This document shows positions 1 through 5,993 of a stretch of 22,822 nucleotides of DNA, piece by piece. The position numbers were made by a program, and so were the translations under genes. Where the stretch lies: contig JAZQAY010000005.1 of assembly GCA_045545455.1 (NCBI GenBank), forward strand, positions 1 to 22,822. Direction: 5' to 3'. The stretch comes from RUG754 sp045545455. Its GTDB lineage: Bacteria > Bacillota > Clostridia > Peptostreptococcales > Anaerovoracaceae. How positions within the stretch are numbered: the first letter of the stretch is position 1; each line of letters begins with the position of its first letter. The notes beneath the pieces are model-generated. The model saw nothing but the letters and a program-made list of their open reading frames with translations. It ran no database searches and was not told the DNA's origin.

Positions 1-556
1 CACACATCCAGTCAAGCTGGATATCAGGATAATCGCAGCCACCAATAAGGATCTTGCCCGTGAGGTAGAGGCGGGGAATTTCAGAAAAGACCTGTACTAC
101 AGACTGAACGTAGTTCCCATGGAGATCGAGCCGCTTAGGAAGCGCAAGGAAGATATAGTAGCTCTGGCAGAATATTTCACCAAGAATTTCTGCAAGAAAT
201 ATGACAAGAGTCTTCGCTTCGCGCCGGGCGGTGTTGATGAACTGGTAGCATACGACTGGCCCGGAAACGTACGGGAACTGGAGAACATGATCGAGAGGAT
301 CGTCGTTGTAAACCCTTCCGGCACGATAATAACCCGTGAGCACGTATATTCAGCCCTTAACCACTCAGGTATGAAGCCTGAGATCAGCAAGCTGGGAGGA
401 GAGAAGCTGAAGGATCTGATCGCAGCTTATGAGAAGACCATAATCCTGAGCGCCATAGAGCATGAAGGCTCCATGCGAAAGGCAGCTACGGTACTCGGCG
501 TTGACCACTCTACCCTGGTAAAAAAATGCAAGGCGTATGCTGAGGCCGATGCATGA
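1..556 (+). CDS. Sigma-54-dependent enhancer-binding transcriptional activator (C-terminal part)
   Basis: Only the last 184 residues are in the window; the reading frame enters at base 2 and the start lies upstream. What is seen is the second half of the AAA+ ATPase domain (ATNKDL, then YYRLNVVPMEIEPLRKRKEDI, then the sensor-II block WPGNVRELENMIERIV), followed by a C-terminal helix-turn-helix (EHEGSMRKAATVLGVDHSTL). These are signatures of the NtrC/RocR/PrpR-type activators, which bind upstream palindromes as oligomers and use ATP to open sigma-54 RNA polymerase promoters. The sensory domain is outside the window, so the signal is unknown. The gene is followed by three identical-type palindromes and a -24/-12 promoter, so it very probably controls the downstream dehydrogenase-BKACE operon. 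Its HTH is of the TyrR/RocR-like form rather than a canonical Fis HTH. Family assignment is sure; the target is inferred from position. Confidence 0.95.
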   Translation, partial: THPVKLDIRIIAATNKDLAREVEAGNFRKDLYYRLNVVPMEIEPLRKRKEDIVALAEYFTKNFCKKYDKSLRFAPGGVDELVAYDWPGNVRELENMIERIVVVNPSGTIITREHVYSALNHSGMKPEISKLGGEKLKDLIAAYEKTIILSAIEHEGSMRKAATVLGVDHSTLVKKCKAYAEADA

Positions 557-570
557 TGCCGGATCTTAGC

Positions 571-586
571 GGTGAACATTTTCACC
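571..586. promoter_or_regulatory. Putative activator-binding palindrome 1 (GGTGAA-N4-TTCACC)
   Basis: GGTGAACATTTTCACC, with perfect 6-base arms, begins 14 bases after the activator stop codon. The same motif recurs at 592 and 703. The copies lie upstream of a -24/-12 promoter and next to an EBP gene, as expected of upstream activating sequences. Its centre is about 265 bases upstream of the predicted transcription start. Confidence 0.8.
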
Positions 587-591
587 AGTGC

Positions 592-607
592 GGTGAATTT
601 TTTCACC
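592..607. promoter_or_regulatory. Putative activator-binding palindrome 2
   Basis: GGTGAATTTTTTCACC has the same perfect arms as palindrome 1. Its centre is 21 bases from that of palindrome 1, two helical turns, so both sites face the same side of DNA. This suits cooperative binding of EBP dimers. Confidence 0.8.
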
Positions 608-702
608 TGTAGTATATTTGGATAAAAAGAACTCTATTTTGTAGATTTATGCTGTTTTTTTAAAAAAATAACTGATAATTATACAAAATACAGATATCCC
701 AC

Positions 703-718
703 GGTGAATGTTTTCACC
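703..718. promoter_or_regulatory. Putative activator-binding palindrome 3
   Basis: GGTGAATGTTTTCACC is the third exact-arm copy. Its centre lies 111 bases downstream of palindrome 2 and about 133 bases upstream of the predicted start site. The stretch between copies 2 and 3 (608-702) is very AT-rich with T and A tracts and may be bent; no gene is seen in it. Confidence 0.8.
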
Positions 719-763
719 AATAGGTTTAAGGACCGAACATTTTTTCAGAATTGATAAAATACG

Positions 764-797
764 AAACCCCTTGATTTTCAAGGGGTTTAATTTTTTT
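764..797 (+). terminator. Rho-independent terminator of the activator gene
   Basis: An 11-base perfect stem (AAACCCCTTGA / TCAAGGGGTTT) with a TTT loop is followed by AATTTTTTT. It ends 19 bases before the -24 element, so it separates transcription of the activator from the sigma-54 operon. Confidence 0.9.
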
Positions 798-809
798 ACC
801 TATAGGTAA
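796..809. promoter_or_regulatory. 14-base perfect palindrome next to the -24 box
   Basis: TTACCTATAGGTAA is self-complementary over 14 bases. It sits between the terminator U-tract and the -24 element. It differs from the three GGTGAA palindromes and could be the site of a second regulator. This is inferred from symmetry and position only. Confidence 0.4.
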
Positions 810-815
810 CCGAAG

Positions 816-832
816 TTGGCACAGCCGTTGCT
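816..832 (+). promoter_or_regulatory. Sigma-54 (-24/-12) promoter
   Basis: TTGGCAC-N5-TTGCT matches the sigma-54 consensus (TGGCAC-N5-TTGCW). The invariant GG (818-819) and GC (830-831) are exactly 12 bases apart. Predicted start is near 843, leaving a leader of about 50 bases before the dehydrogenase ATG. An EBP gene just upstream supports it. Confidence 0.92.
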
Positions 833-893
833 ATATAAATATGTGCAAAACAACACTTAACAACATAATTCTTAGAAAAGGACGTATATAGAA

Positions 894-1853
894 ATGAGCA
901 AAATCGACAGCATCAAGAACGTACTCATTTGCGGCGGCGGACTCATGGGAAGCAACATCGCTTTCGTAGTCTCCTCAGTAAAAGAGTATGAGATCACAGT
1001 TTACGACAAGTTCCCCGTTGACGTTGAAGCTAAGATCCGCATGAGCACCAAGCAGCTCGTGGATAAGGAGATCGTAGCTCCTGAGGAACTCGAGGAAAGA
1101 CTTTCCCGCATCCACTTCACACAGGACATCGATTCAGAAGGCGTTAAGAACGCTGATCTGGTTATCGAAGCTGTATTCGAGGATATCAACGTTAAGCAGG
1201 AAACATTTGCTCTCCTGGAAGAACGCTGCAGACCCGACTGCATCTTCTGCACCAACTCCTCTGTAATGAGCCCCAGCTGGATCAGCGAGAAGCTCACCCA
1301 CAGAGAAAGATTCGTTGGAACCCACTTCTGGAATCCCGGTCATCTCATCCCTCTCGTAGAAGTTGTTAAAACTGACGCTACTGAGGATGAAGTTGCAGAG
1401 ACAGTTATGGACTTCATGAGAAAGATCGGCAAGTCACCTTGTCTTTGCAAGAAGGACGTTCCCGGATTCATCGCTAACCGTATGCAGCATGCCCTCTGGA
1501 GAGAAGCTATCTCCATCGTTGAAAACGGTATCGCAAGCCCTGAGGACGTAGATACAGCAGTTAAGACAAGTTTCGGTCTGAGACTTCCTTATCTTCCTCC
1601 TCTCGTAAACTCCGACCTTGTAGGAACACAGCTTACATATCAGATCCACAGCACAGTTCTCAAGGCTATTGAGGACACACATGAACCTTCACCGCTTCTC
1701 ACAGAGATGATCAACGAAGGTAAACTCGGATTCCGTGCTGAAAAGAACGAAGAAGGCAAGAGAGTTGGCTTTATGGAATACACTGATGAAGAGATCAACG
1801 AGATCAATGCAGGTCTCAATGAATACCTCATCAAGATGCTTTACAACAAGTAA
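894..1853 (+). CDS. 3-hydroxyacyl-CoA dehydrogenase-family NAD-dependent hydroxy-acid dehydrogenase
   Basis: This 319-residue cytoplasmic enzyme has the two-domain 3-hydroxyacyl-CoA dehydrogenase fold. The Rossmann NAD site is GGGLMG at residues 14-19, and D38 probably binds the NAD ribose. The catalytic set is visible: S122/S123 (TNSS), H144 (THFWNP), E156 (LVEVV) and N195 (GFIANR). It is longer than crotonase-pathway Hbd (about 282 residues) and near the size of L-carnitine dehydrogenase and lambda-crystallin relatives, which oxidise free hydroxy acids. With a BKACE next door, the likely job is oxidising a 3-hydroxy acid to the free 3-keto acid that BKACE cleaves. Action on a CoA ester cannot be excluded. 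It is first in the sigma-54 operon, with RBS AAAAGGAC upstream. Codons are those of a highly expressed gene. The fold is certain; the substrate is unknown. Confidence 0.88.
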   Translation: MSKIDSIKNVLICGGGLMGSNIAFVVSSVKEYEITVYDKFPVDVEAKIRMSTKQLVDKEIVAPEELEERLSRIHFTQDIDSEGVKNADLVIEAVFEDINVKQETFALLEERCRPDCIFCTNSSVMSPSWISEKLTHRERFVGTHFWNPGHLIPLVEVVKTDATEDEVAETVMDFMRKIGKSPCLCKKDVPGFIANRMQHALWREAISIVENGIASPEDVDTAVKTSFGLRLPYLPPLVNSDLVGTQLTYQIHSTVLKAIEDTHEPSPLLTEMINEGKLGFRAEKNEEGKRVGFMEYTDEEINEINAGLNEYLIKMLYNK

Positions 1854-1882
1854 ATCTTAATATTGACATAAAGGAGAAAAAA

Positions 1883-2740
1883 ATGAGCGATCTTAAGAAC
1901 AAAAGAATCATCACTGCTGCTGTTACAGGAGCATGGCCTAAGAAAGAAAACAATCCCAACGTGCCTATGACACCTTCCGAAATTGCTGACGACGTTTATG
2001 CAGTTTGGAAAGCAGGCGCAGCTATCGCACATCTTCACATGAGAGATGACGAAGGAAACGGCACCATGGATCACAATAAGTTTGCTGAAACAGTTAAACT
2101 TATCAAGGAAAGATATCCTGAATGCGACATCATCCTTAACCTCACAACTTCCGGCGACATCTATGCTACAGATGAGACCAGAGTTCTCCACGTTAAGGAA
2201 TTAAAGCCCGAGATGGCTTCATATGACTGCGGTTCCATGAACTGGCTCAACTTCGGTCTGTTCCTCAACAGCCCTAAGTTCCTCGAGGAATGCGCTGCTA
2301 TCTTCAAGGAAAACAACGTTAAGCCTGAGATCGAGTGCTTCGACCCCGGTATGATCGGAAACGCTGCTTACTACCTCAAGAAGGGCGTTCTCGAAGGACC
2401 TCTTCACTTCCAGTTCTGCATGGGATGCGCTAACGGAATCCCCGGTTCCCTTAAGAACCTCCTGTTCATGAAGGAAACTGCAGACCAGCTCATCGGTAAG
2501 GGCAACTACACATGGTCATCCTTCGGCGTAGGCCACAGTGCAATGGAAGTTATGTATGCATCCATCGCTCTCGGCGGAAACATCCGTGTAGGTATGGAAG
2601 ACAACGTTATGTATTCCAAGGGCGTACTTGCTGAATCCAACGCTCAGTTCGTAGAGAGAGCTGCAAGAGTTATCAAGGAATTCGGCTGCGAAGTAGCTAC
2701 ACCTGACGAAGCCCGTCAGATCCTTGGGCTCAAGAAATAA
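1883..2740 (+). CDS. Beta-keto acid cleavage enzyme (BKACE, Kce/DUF849 family)
   Basis: This 285-residue TIM-barrel Zn enzyme condenses a beta-keto acid with acetyl-CoA and releases acetoacetate and a new acyl-CoA. The family metal site is visible: H50 and H52 (AHLHMRDDEG) and E239 (RVGMEDN), with R235 and D240 at the positions of Kce active-site residues. NLTTSGD (86-92) and SFGVGHSAM (213-221) are other family blocks. Length is normal. It lies 29 bases after the dehydrogenase, with RBS AAAGGAG, and its stop overlaps the next start (TAATG). The best-known member, Kce, acts in lysine fermentation, but no kamD/E, kdd or kal gene is here, so another substrate is likely. Carnitine-type catabolism pairs a related dehydrogenase with a BKACE and is one option. 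Family is sure; substrate is not. Confidence 0.93.
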   Translation: MSDLKNKRIITAAVTGAWPKKENNPNVPMTPSEIADDVYAVWKAGAAIAHLHMRDDEGNGTMDHNKFAETVKLIKERYPECDIILNLTTSGDIYATDETRVLHVKELKPEMASYDCGSMNWLNFGLFLNSPKFLEECAAIFKENNVKPEIECFDPGMIGNAAYYLKKGVLEGPLHFQFCMGCANGIPGSLKNLLFMKETADQLIGKGNYTWSSFGVGHSAMEVMYASIALGGNIRVGMEDNVMYSKGVLAESNAQFVERAARVIKEFGCEVATPDEARQILGLKK

Positions 2741-2928
2741 TGAGCTGGGGACCTAACTATATGTATTACCACTGCCCGTCCTGCGGAAAGAAATTCAAAG
2801 TTCAGCAGGACATGATTCCGGAACTCGGAGACGACTTCGGCCGCTGCCCTGAGTGCGGTGAAATGGGTGTTTTCGAACACGACGGTGCGATTTCACTTGA
2901 CGACAGGGAGTATTTTGAGGTAGAGTAA
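2740..2928 (+). CDS. Small zinc-ribbon protein coupled to BKACE
   Basis: This 62-residue protein has two CxxC knuckles, C12/C15 (HCPSCGKKF) and C36/C39 (RCPECGEMG), which form a rubredoxin/zinc-ribbon type metal site. A short acidic tail follows. There is no membrane segment or signal peptide. Its ATG shares one base with the BKACE stop, so translation is probably coupled and the protein is made in step with the enzyme. No separate Shine-Dalgarno is obvious beyond the BKACE 3' end. Possible roles are a Zn chaperone or stabilising partner of the Zn-dependent BKACE, a small redox protein, or a nucleic-acid binder. None is shown by sequence. It is almost certainly real, given the cysteine pattern and coupling. 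Confidence 0.8.
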   Translation: MSWGPNYMYYHCPSCGKKFKVQQDMIPELGDDFGRCPECGEMGVFEHDGAISLDDREYFEVE

Positions 2929-2958
2929 TACAGCAAAAGAGACTAACTCAAAAATAAG

Positions 2959-3016
2959 GGCTGCCCCGCGTTTTACATGGTATCTTATAAACCCTCCCCC
3001 TTTGACGCGGGCAGCC
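2959..3016. other. Intergenic stem-loop inside the BKACE operon
   Basis: GGCTGCCCCGCG (2959-2970) pairs with CGCGGGCAGCC (3006-3016) with one bulged C, closing a loop of 35 bases. No U-tract follows on the plus strand, so it is not a standard terminator there. It may stabilise the upstream mRNA or tune the amount of transporter relative to the enzymes. The remaining sequence up to 3100 also holds a CAAACGTTTG palindrome (3042-3051) and no convincing sigma-70 promoter. Confidence 0.5.
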
Positions 3017-3100
3017 GCTATTGATCGATTCATACGATACACAAACGTTTGAATAAATATCTTTATTATGTATTTGGTTTTTTAGAAAGGAGACATACAC

Positions 3101-4492
3101 ATGTCTGAAAACAAACTTCGCGAGAAGGGAACCTTCCTCTGGAAATTTTCCAAGAAGTTCAACTTCGCAGCAGAGAAGATCATTCCGGACTCATTCGTAT
3201 TCTGCGTAATCCTGATGATCCTCGTATTCGTTCTTTCCCTGATCATCGGTAAGGGACCTATCGAGCTCCTCAACGCATGGTGGGGCGGACTTTCCAGCCA
3301 GTTCACACTTGCATTCCAGATGGGCTTAATGGTAATCGTTACCGCTACTTGCGCTCGTTCACCCCAGGCTGCTAAGTTCCTCGGATGGCTTGCCAACAAG
3401 ATCAACTCCCAGACAGGAGCCCTTATCGTACTCATGATCTTCGGATACGTATCATCCATGATCAACTGGGCATTCTGTACAGTAGTTACTCCTATCCTCG
3501 CTATGCACCTTGCTAAGAGGATCAAAGGACTCCACTTCCCGATGATGGTTGCAGGCGGATATTCCTGCATGATCCTCGGACAGTGCCTCGGGCCCTCCGC
3601 AACACTGTACTCCACACTTGCTCTTGAAGATTCCAACTATGCACAGATCGTTGGTTCTTCCTACAGCGTAGCTGAGACTTGCTACAATCCTACAAACATT
3701 GTACTTTTCACGATCCTCGCTGTTCTCTTCATCATCCTGGTACTCTTCACACGTCCCGGCAAGGACGAGCTCGTAGAGCTTGGTGATATCGCTACTCAGG
3801 CTGACGAAGTACCTAACTCATTCGCTATCACTGAGAAGCCCGTTACAGCTGCTGACAAGATGAACACATGCAAGCCCGTTATGTGGGTAGTTGCTCTCTT
3901 CATCGGCTGCTATATGGTTTACTCATTCGCTACTAAGGGATTCCTTGGTTCCCTCAACATGAACTTCGTAATCTTCATGTTCATCGGAATCAACTCCATC
4001 CTGTTCCCTCAGCCTCGTCAGTGGATGAACGCTCACATGGCTTCCGCTCACCTGGCTACAGACGTTATGCTTCAGTTCCCGTTCTACGGAGCTATCATGG
4101 GCATGATGTACATCGAAGGCGGACTTGGTTCAGTTATCGTAAACGCTATCGTTTCCGTAGCTTCCGCTCAGTCCCTTCCTGTACTCGTATTCCTTTCAGC
4201 TTGTATCGTTAACGTATTCATCCCTTCACAGGGTGGACAGTTCACAGTACAGGGACCTCTCATCGTAGGCGCTGTAAACGGAATCGAGGGAGCAAACCTC
4301 TTCAACTGCCTGAACGCATTCGTATATGGTGACGAGTGCACCAACCTCATTCAGCCTCTGTACATGATCCCTGCTCTTGCTGTAGTAGGTATGAAGCTGA
4401 AGGACGTTTGGGGATTCATGGCATTCATCTGCGTATTCTGGGTAGTAGTTGCATGTCTCGGACTGTACTTCTTACCTATGATATTCGGCTAA
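3101..4492 (+). CDS. AtoE-type short-chain carboxylate transporter
   Basis: This 463-residue integral membrane protein has about ten or more hydrophobic helices. It resembles the E. coli AtoE short-chain fatty acid/acetoacetate transporter family in length and local sequence: the N-terminal KIIPDSFVFCVILMILVFVL, the MINWAFCTVVTPILA block near residue 125, and a C-terminal IPSQGGQFTVQGPL block. The start has RBS AAAGGAG. It is the last gene of the sigma-54 locus and is followed by a strong terminator. It could import the hydroxy or keto acid feeding the pathway, or exchange it for acetoacetate, the expected BKACE by-product. The latter would explain why no CoA-transferase is encoded here. Family call is firm; direction and substrate are inferred. 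Confidence 0.88.
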   Translation: MSENKLREKGTFLWKFSKKFNFAAEKIIPDSFVFCVILMILVFVLSLIIGKGPIELLNAWWGGLSSQFTLAFQMGLMVIVTATCARSPQAAKFLGWLANKINSQTGALIVLMIFGYVSSMINWAFCTVVTPILAMHLAKRIKGLHFPMMVAGGYSCMILGQCLGPSATLYSTLALEDSNYAQIVGSSYSVAETCYNPTNIVLFTILAVLFIILVLFTRPGKDELVELGDIATQADEVPNSFAITEKPVTAADKMNTCKPVMWVVALFIGCYMVYSFATKGFLGSLNMNFVIFMFIGINSILFPQPRQWMNAHMASAHLATDVMLQFPFYGAIMGMMYIEGGLGSVIVNAIVSVASAQSLPVLVFLSACIVNVFIPSQGGQFTVQGPLIVGAVNGIEGANLFNCLNAFVYGDECTNLIQPLYMIPALAVVGMKLKDVWGFMAFICVFWVVVACLGLYFLPMIFG

Positions 4493-4524
4493 AAAGCAAC
4501 ATATTAACATATCAAACATCCCGC

Positions 4525-4560
4525 AAAAGAGAAGAGTCGCTCTGACTCTTCTCTTTTCCT
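4525..4560 (+). terminator. Terminator of the sigma-54 operon
   Basis: A 14-base perfect stem, AAAAGAGAAGAGTC / GACTCTTCTCTTTT, has a GCTCT loop and runs into TTTTCCTTT. It starts 33 bases after the transporter stop. No other gene lies before 4671. Confidence 0.88.
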
Positions 4561-4600
4561 TTAAATTTAAAATACCTTCACAGGACACTGCGGAAACTGA

Positions 4601-4629
4601 TTGACTTGAAGGTAAGCGGATGGCATAAT
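4601..4629 (+). promoter_or_regulatory. Sigma-70-type promoter for the 4671-5942 gene pair
   Basis: TTGACT-N17-CATAAT gives a start near 4636. An 8-base inverted repeat, TACCTTCA (4573-4580) and TGAAGGTA (4607-4614), brackets the -35 box and may be an operator. Confidence 0.65.
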
Positions 4630-4670
4630 TACAGAAAGGATATTTTTATGATCATTACCGGAGGATACAT

Positions 4671-5072
4671 ATGGCGATATATGCAAGAGTAACAAAGATA
4701 ATGACGACGGATTTTGCTGAGATCTCGATTTTGGACGGGATCGATGGAGAACCTATAGATGAAACCACCTATATAGCAGAATTTGAAGGTAAGAAGGATA
4801 ACGTAAGACGCGATGATATAGTGGAGGTAGTAACTGCGGACAACCGCATCATGAATGAATCCAGGATCGCGTACATACTGCCCGTGGTGGGAGCGGTCCT
4901 CGGCTTCCTTTTCACTGCAGGCAAGGCTACGGGGGAAAGACTGCTGTCCGCATTTCTTCTTGCCCTTATGCTTTTCATAGTCGCCTGGGTAATGAACAGA
5001 AGATCACGTATGCTGAAGTACAGAAAGTACCGCGTGAAGAAGATCATCAAGTCAAGCCCGCATTTCCTGTGA
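4671..5072 (+). CDS. Small RseC/MucC-like two-helix membrane protein
   Basis: This 133-residue protein has a soluble N-terminal part of about 65 residues (small beta-rich domain with DDIVEVV near 48-54), two membrane helices (about 66-83 and 89-108), and a basic C-terminus (MNRRSRMLKYRKYRVKK). The layout and the boundary sequence AYILPVVGAVLGFLF resemble RseC/MucC family proteins, linked in other bacteria to SoxR reduction and envelope stress. The cysteines typical of that family's N-terminal part are absent; there is no cysteine at all. The RBS is GGAGG at 4660-4664. It is 12 bases upstream of the TauE/SafE gene and shares its promoter. Real gene: likely. Family: moderate confidence. Confidence 0.6.
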   Translation: MAIYARVTKIMTTDFAEISILDGIDGEPIDETTYIAEFEGKKDNVRRDDIVEVVTADNRIMNESRIAYILPVVGAVLGFLFTAGKATGERLLSAFLLALMLFIVAWVMNRRSRMLKYRKYRVKKIIKSSPHFL

Positions 5073-5084
5073 CACGGAGGATAT

Positions 5085-5942
5085 ATGTCTGTACAGCATC
5101 TGATCGGAGCTGTCTTTCTGACAGCAGGAATAATCTATGCAATATATATATTAAAAGATGCGCTGTCGGATAAAGAAGCGTTCGGGAAACAGCCGGGCAT
5201 CCTCAGAAGTACTATGATAGCTGAAGCTGTAGTGTTCTTCTTCTGCACTATTGGGATCTCGGATTTCGTAATGAATACCATAGCGGTAAGAAAGCTCAGG
5301 CTTGCCGGACCTGAAACGCTTCCGGACAATCTGATCACAGCAGGTATAGTACCCGGATCATTCATAGCCTTCCTGTATCTCAGGACCGCCCCGCTGGTGG
5401 ACGTGAAGACCATGCTGGTGTTTATGGGCGGACTTGCTCTTGGCAGTTTTCTGGGATCCCGTGCAGTCGGGAAAATGAATGGCGAGGTTATCCGGAAGGC
5501 CCTGGTAGCACTTCTGATCGCTGCCATGATCGCCCTGATAGTCAGAATGATCTTAAGCGCAGGGGAACCGGGTACAGCGGTCGCCCTTTCCGGAGGGAAG
5601 CTGATACTTCTAGGAGTGCTGACACTGGTATTCGGTTTTACAAACATGCTGGGGATTCCGGCCAAACCTTTTACCACAACAGCGCTCATGCTTCTGGGCA
5701 TGTCGCCTTTAACGACTCTTACCCTCCTTTTAGGAAGCGTACCGATCTCTGTAGTTACAGGCGGGATCAACGTAGTAAGAAGAAAACGATACAATAAAAA
5801 GATGGCTTTCTCGGCAGTGACTGCAGGCTGTGTGACGGCATTCATCGGCACCATGCTGGCAATATCAATAAATGCCACGGTACTGAATATTATCCTTATA
5901 GGTGTTATACTTATAGCTGTGGTCAGTCTGGTGAAAAAATAA
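5085..5942 (+). CDS. TauE/SafE-family permease (sulfite/anion exporter type)
   Basis: This 285-residue polytopic membrane protein has about eight helices in two related halves. Glycine-rich family blocks occur in each half: FMGGLALGSFLGSRAVGKM at about 113-131 and, in the second half, LVFGFTNMLGIPAKPF near 181-196. Family members move small anions such as sulfite, sulfoacetate or other organosulfur compounds; the substrate here is unknown. The RBS is CGGAGG, 12 bases after the previous stop, so it is co-transcribed with the RseC-like gene. It is followed by a terminator that also serves the convergent gene. Confidence 0.8.
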   Translation: MSVQHLIGAVFLTAGIIYAIYILKDALSDKEAFGKQPGILRSTMIAEAVVFFFCTIGISDFVMNTIAVRKLRLAGPETLPDNLITAGIVPGSFIAFLYLRTAPLVDVKTMLVFMGGLALGSFLGSRAVGKMNGEVIRKALVALLIAAMIALIVRMILSAGEPGTAVALSGGKLILLGVLTLVFGFTNMLGIPAKPFTTTALMLLGMSPLTTLTLLLGSVPISVVTGGINVVRRKRYNKKMAFSAVTAGCVTAFIGTMLAISINATVLNIILIGVILIAVVSLVKK

Positions 5943-5948
5943 GACTAA

Positions 5949-5976
5949 AAAAGCGTATCCTGGCGGATACGCTTTT
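5949..5976. terminator. Bidirectional terminator
   Basis: AAAAGCGTATCC / GGATACGCTTTT is a 12-base perfect stem with a TGGC loop. The A and T runs on either side let it act on both strands. It lies between two converging genes, 6 bases after one stop and 17 before the other. Confidence 0.9.
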
Positions 5977-5993
5977 CTGATACTGGTTTATTT

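Noticed and set aside
894..2740. Lysine fermentation (kam/kdd/kce) operon
   Set aside because: Only the BKACE fits. The dehydrogenase is of the 3-hydroxyacyl-CoA type, not 3,5-diaminohexanoate dehydrogenase, and no aminomutase or ammonia-lyase gene is here.
4648..4692. 14-codon leader ORF overlapping the start of the RseC-like gene
   Set aside because: It has an AAAGGA upstream, but its sequence shows no regulatory codon run and no attenuator hairpin follows. Such short frames arise by chance.
5135..5878. Long antisense frame of 247 codons opposite the TauE/SafE gene
   Set aside because: It mirrors the permease coding strand, has biased Arg/Ser/Thr composition, no ribosome site and no recognisable domain.
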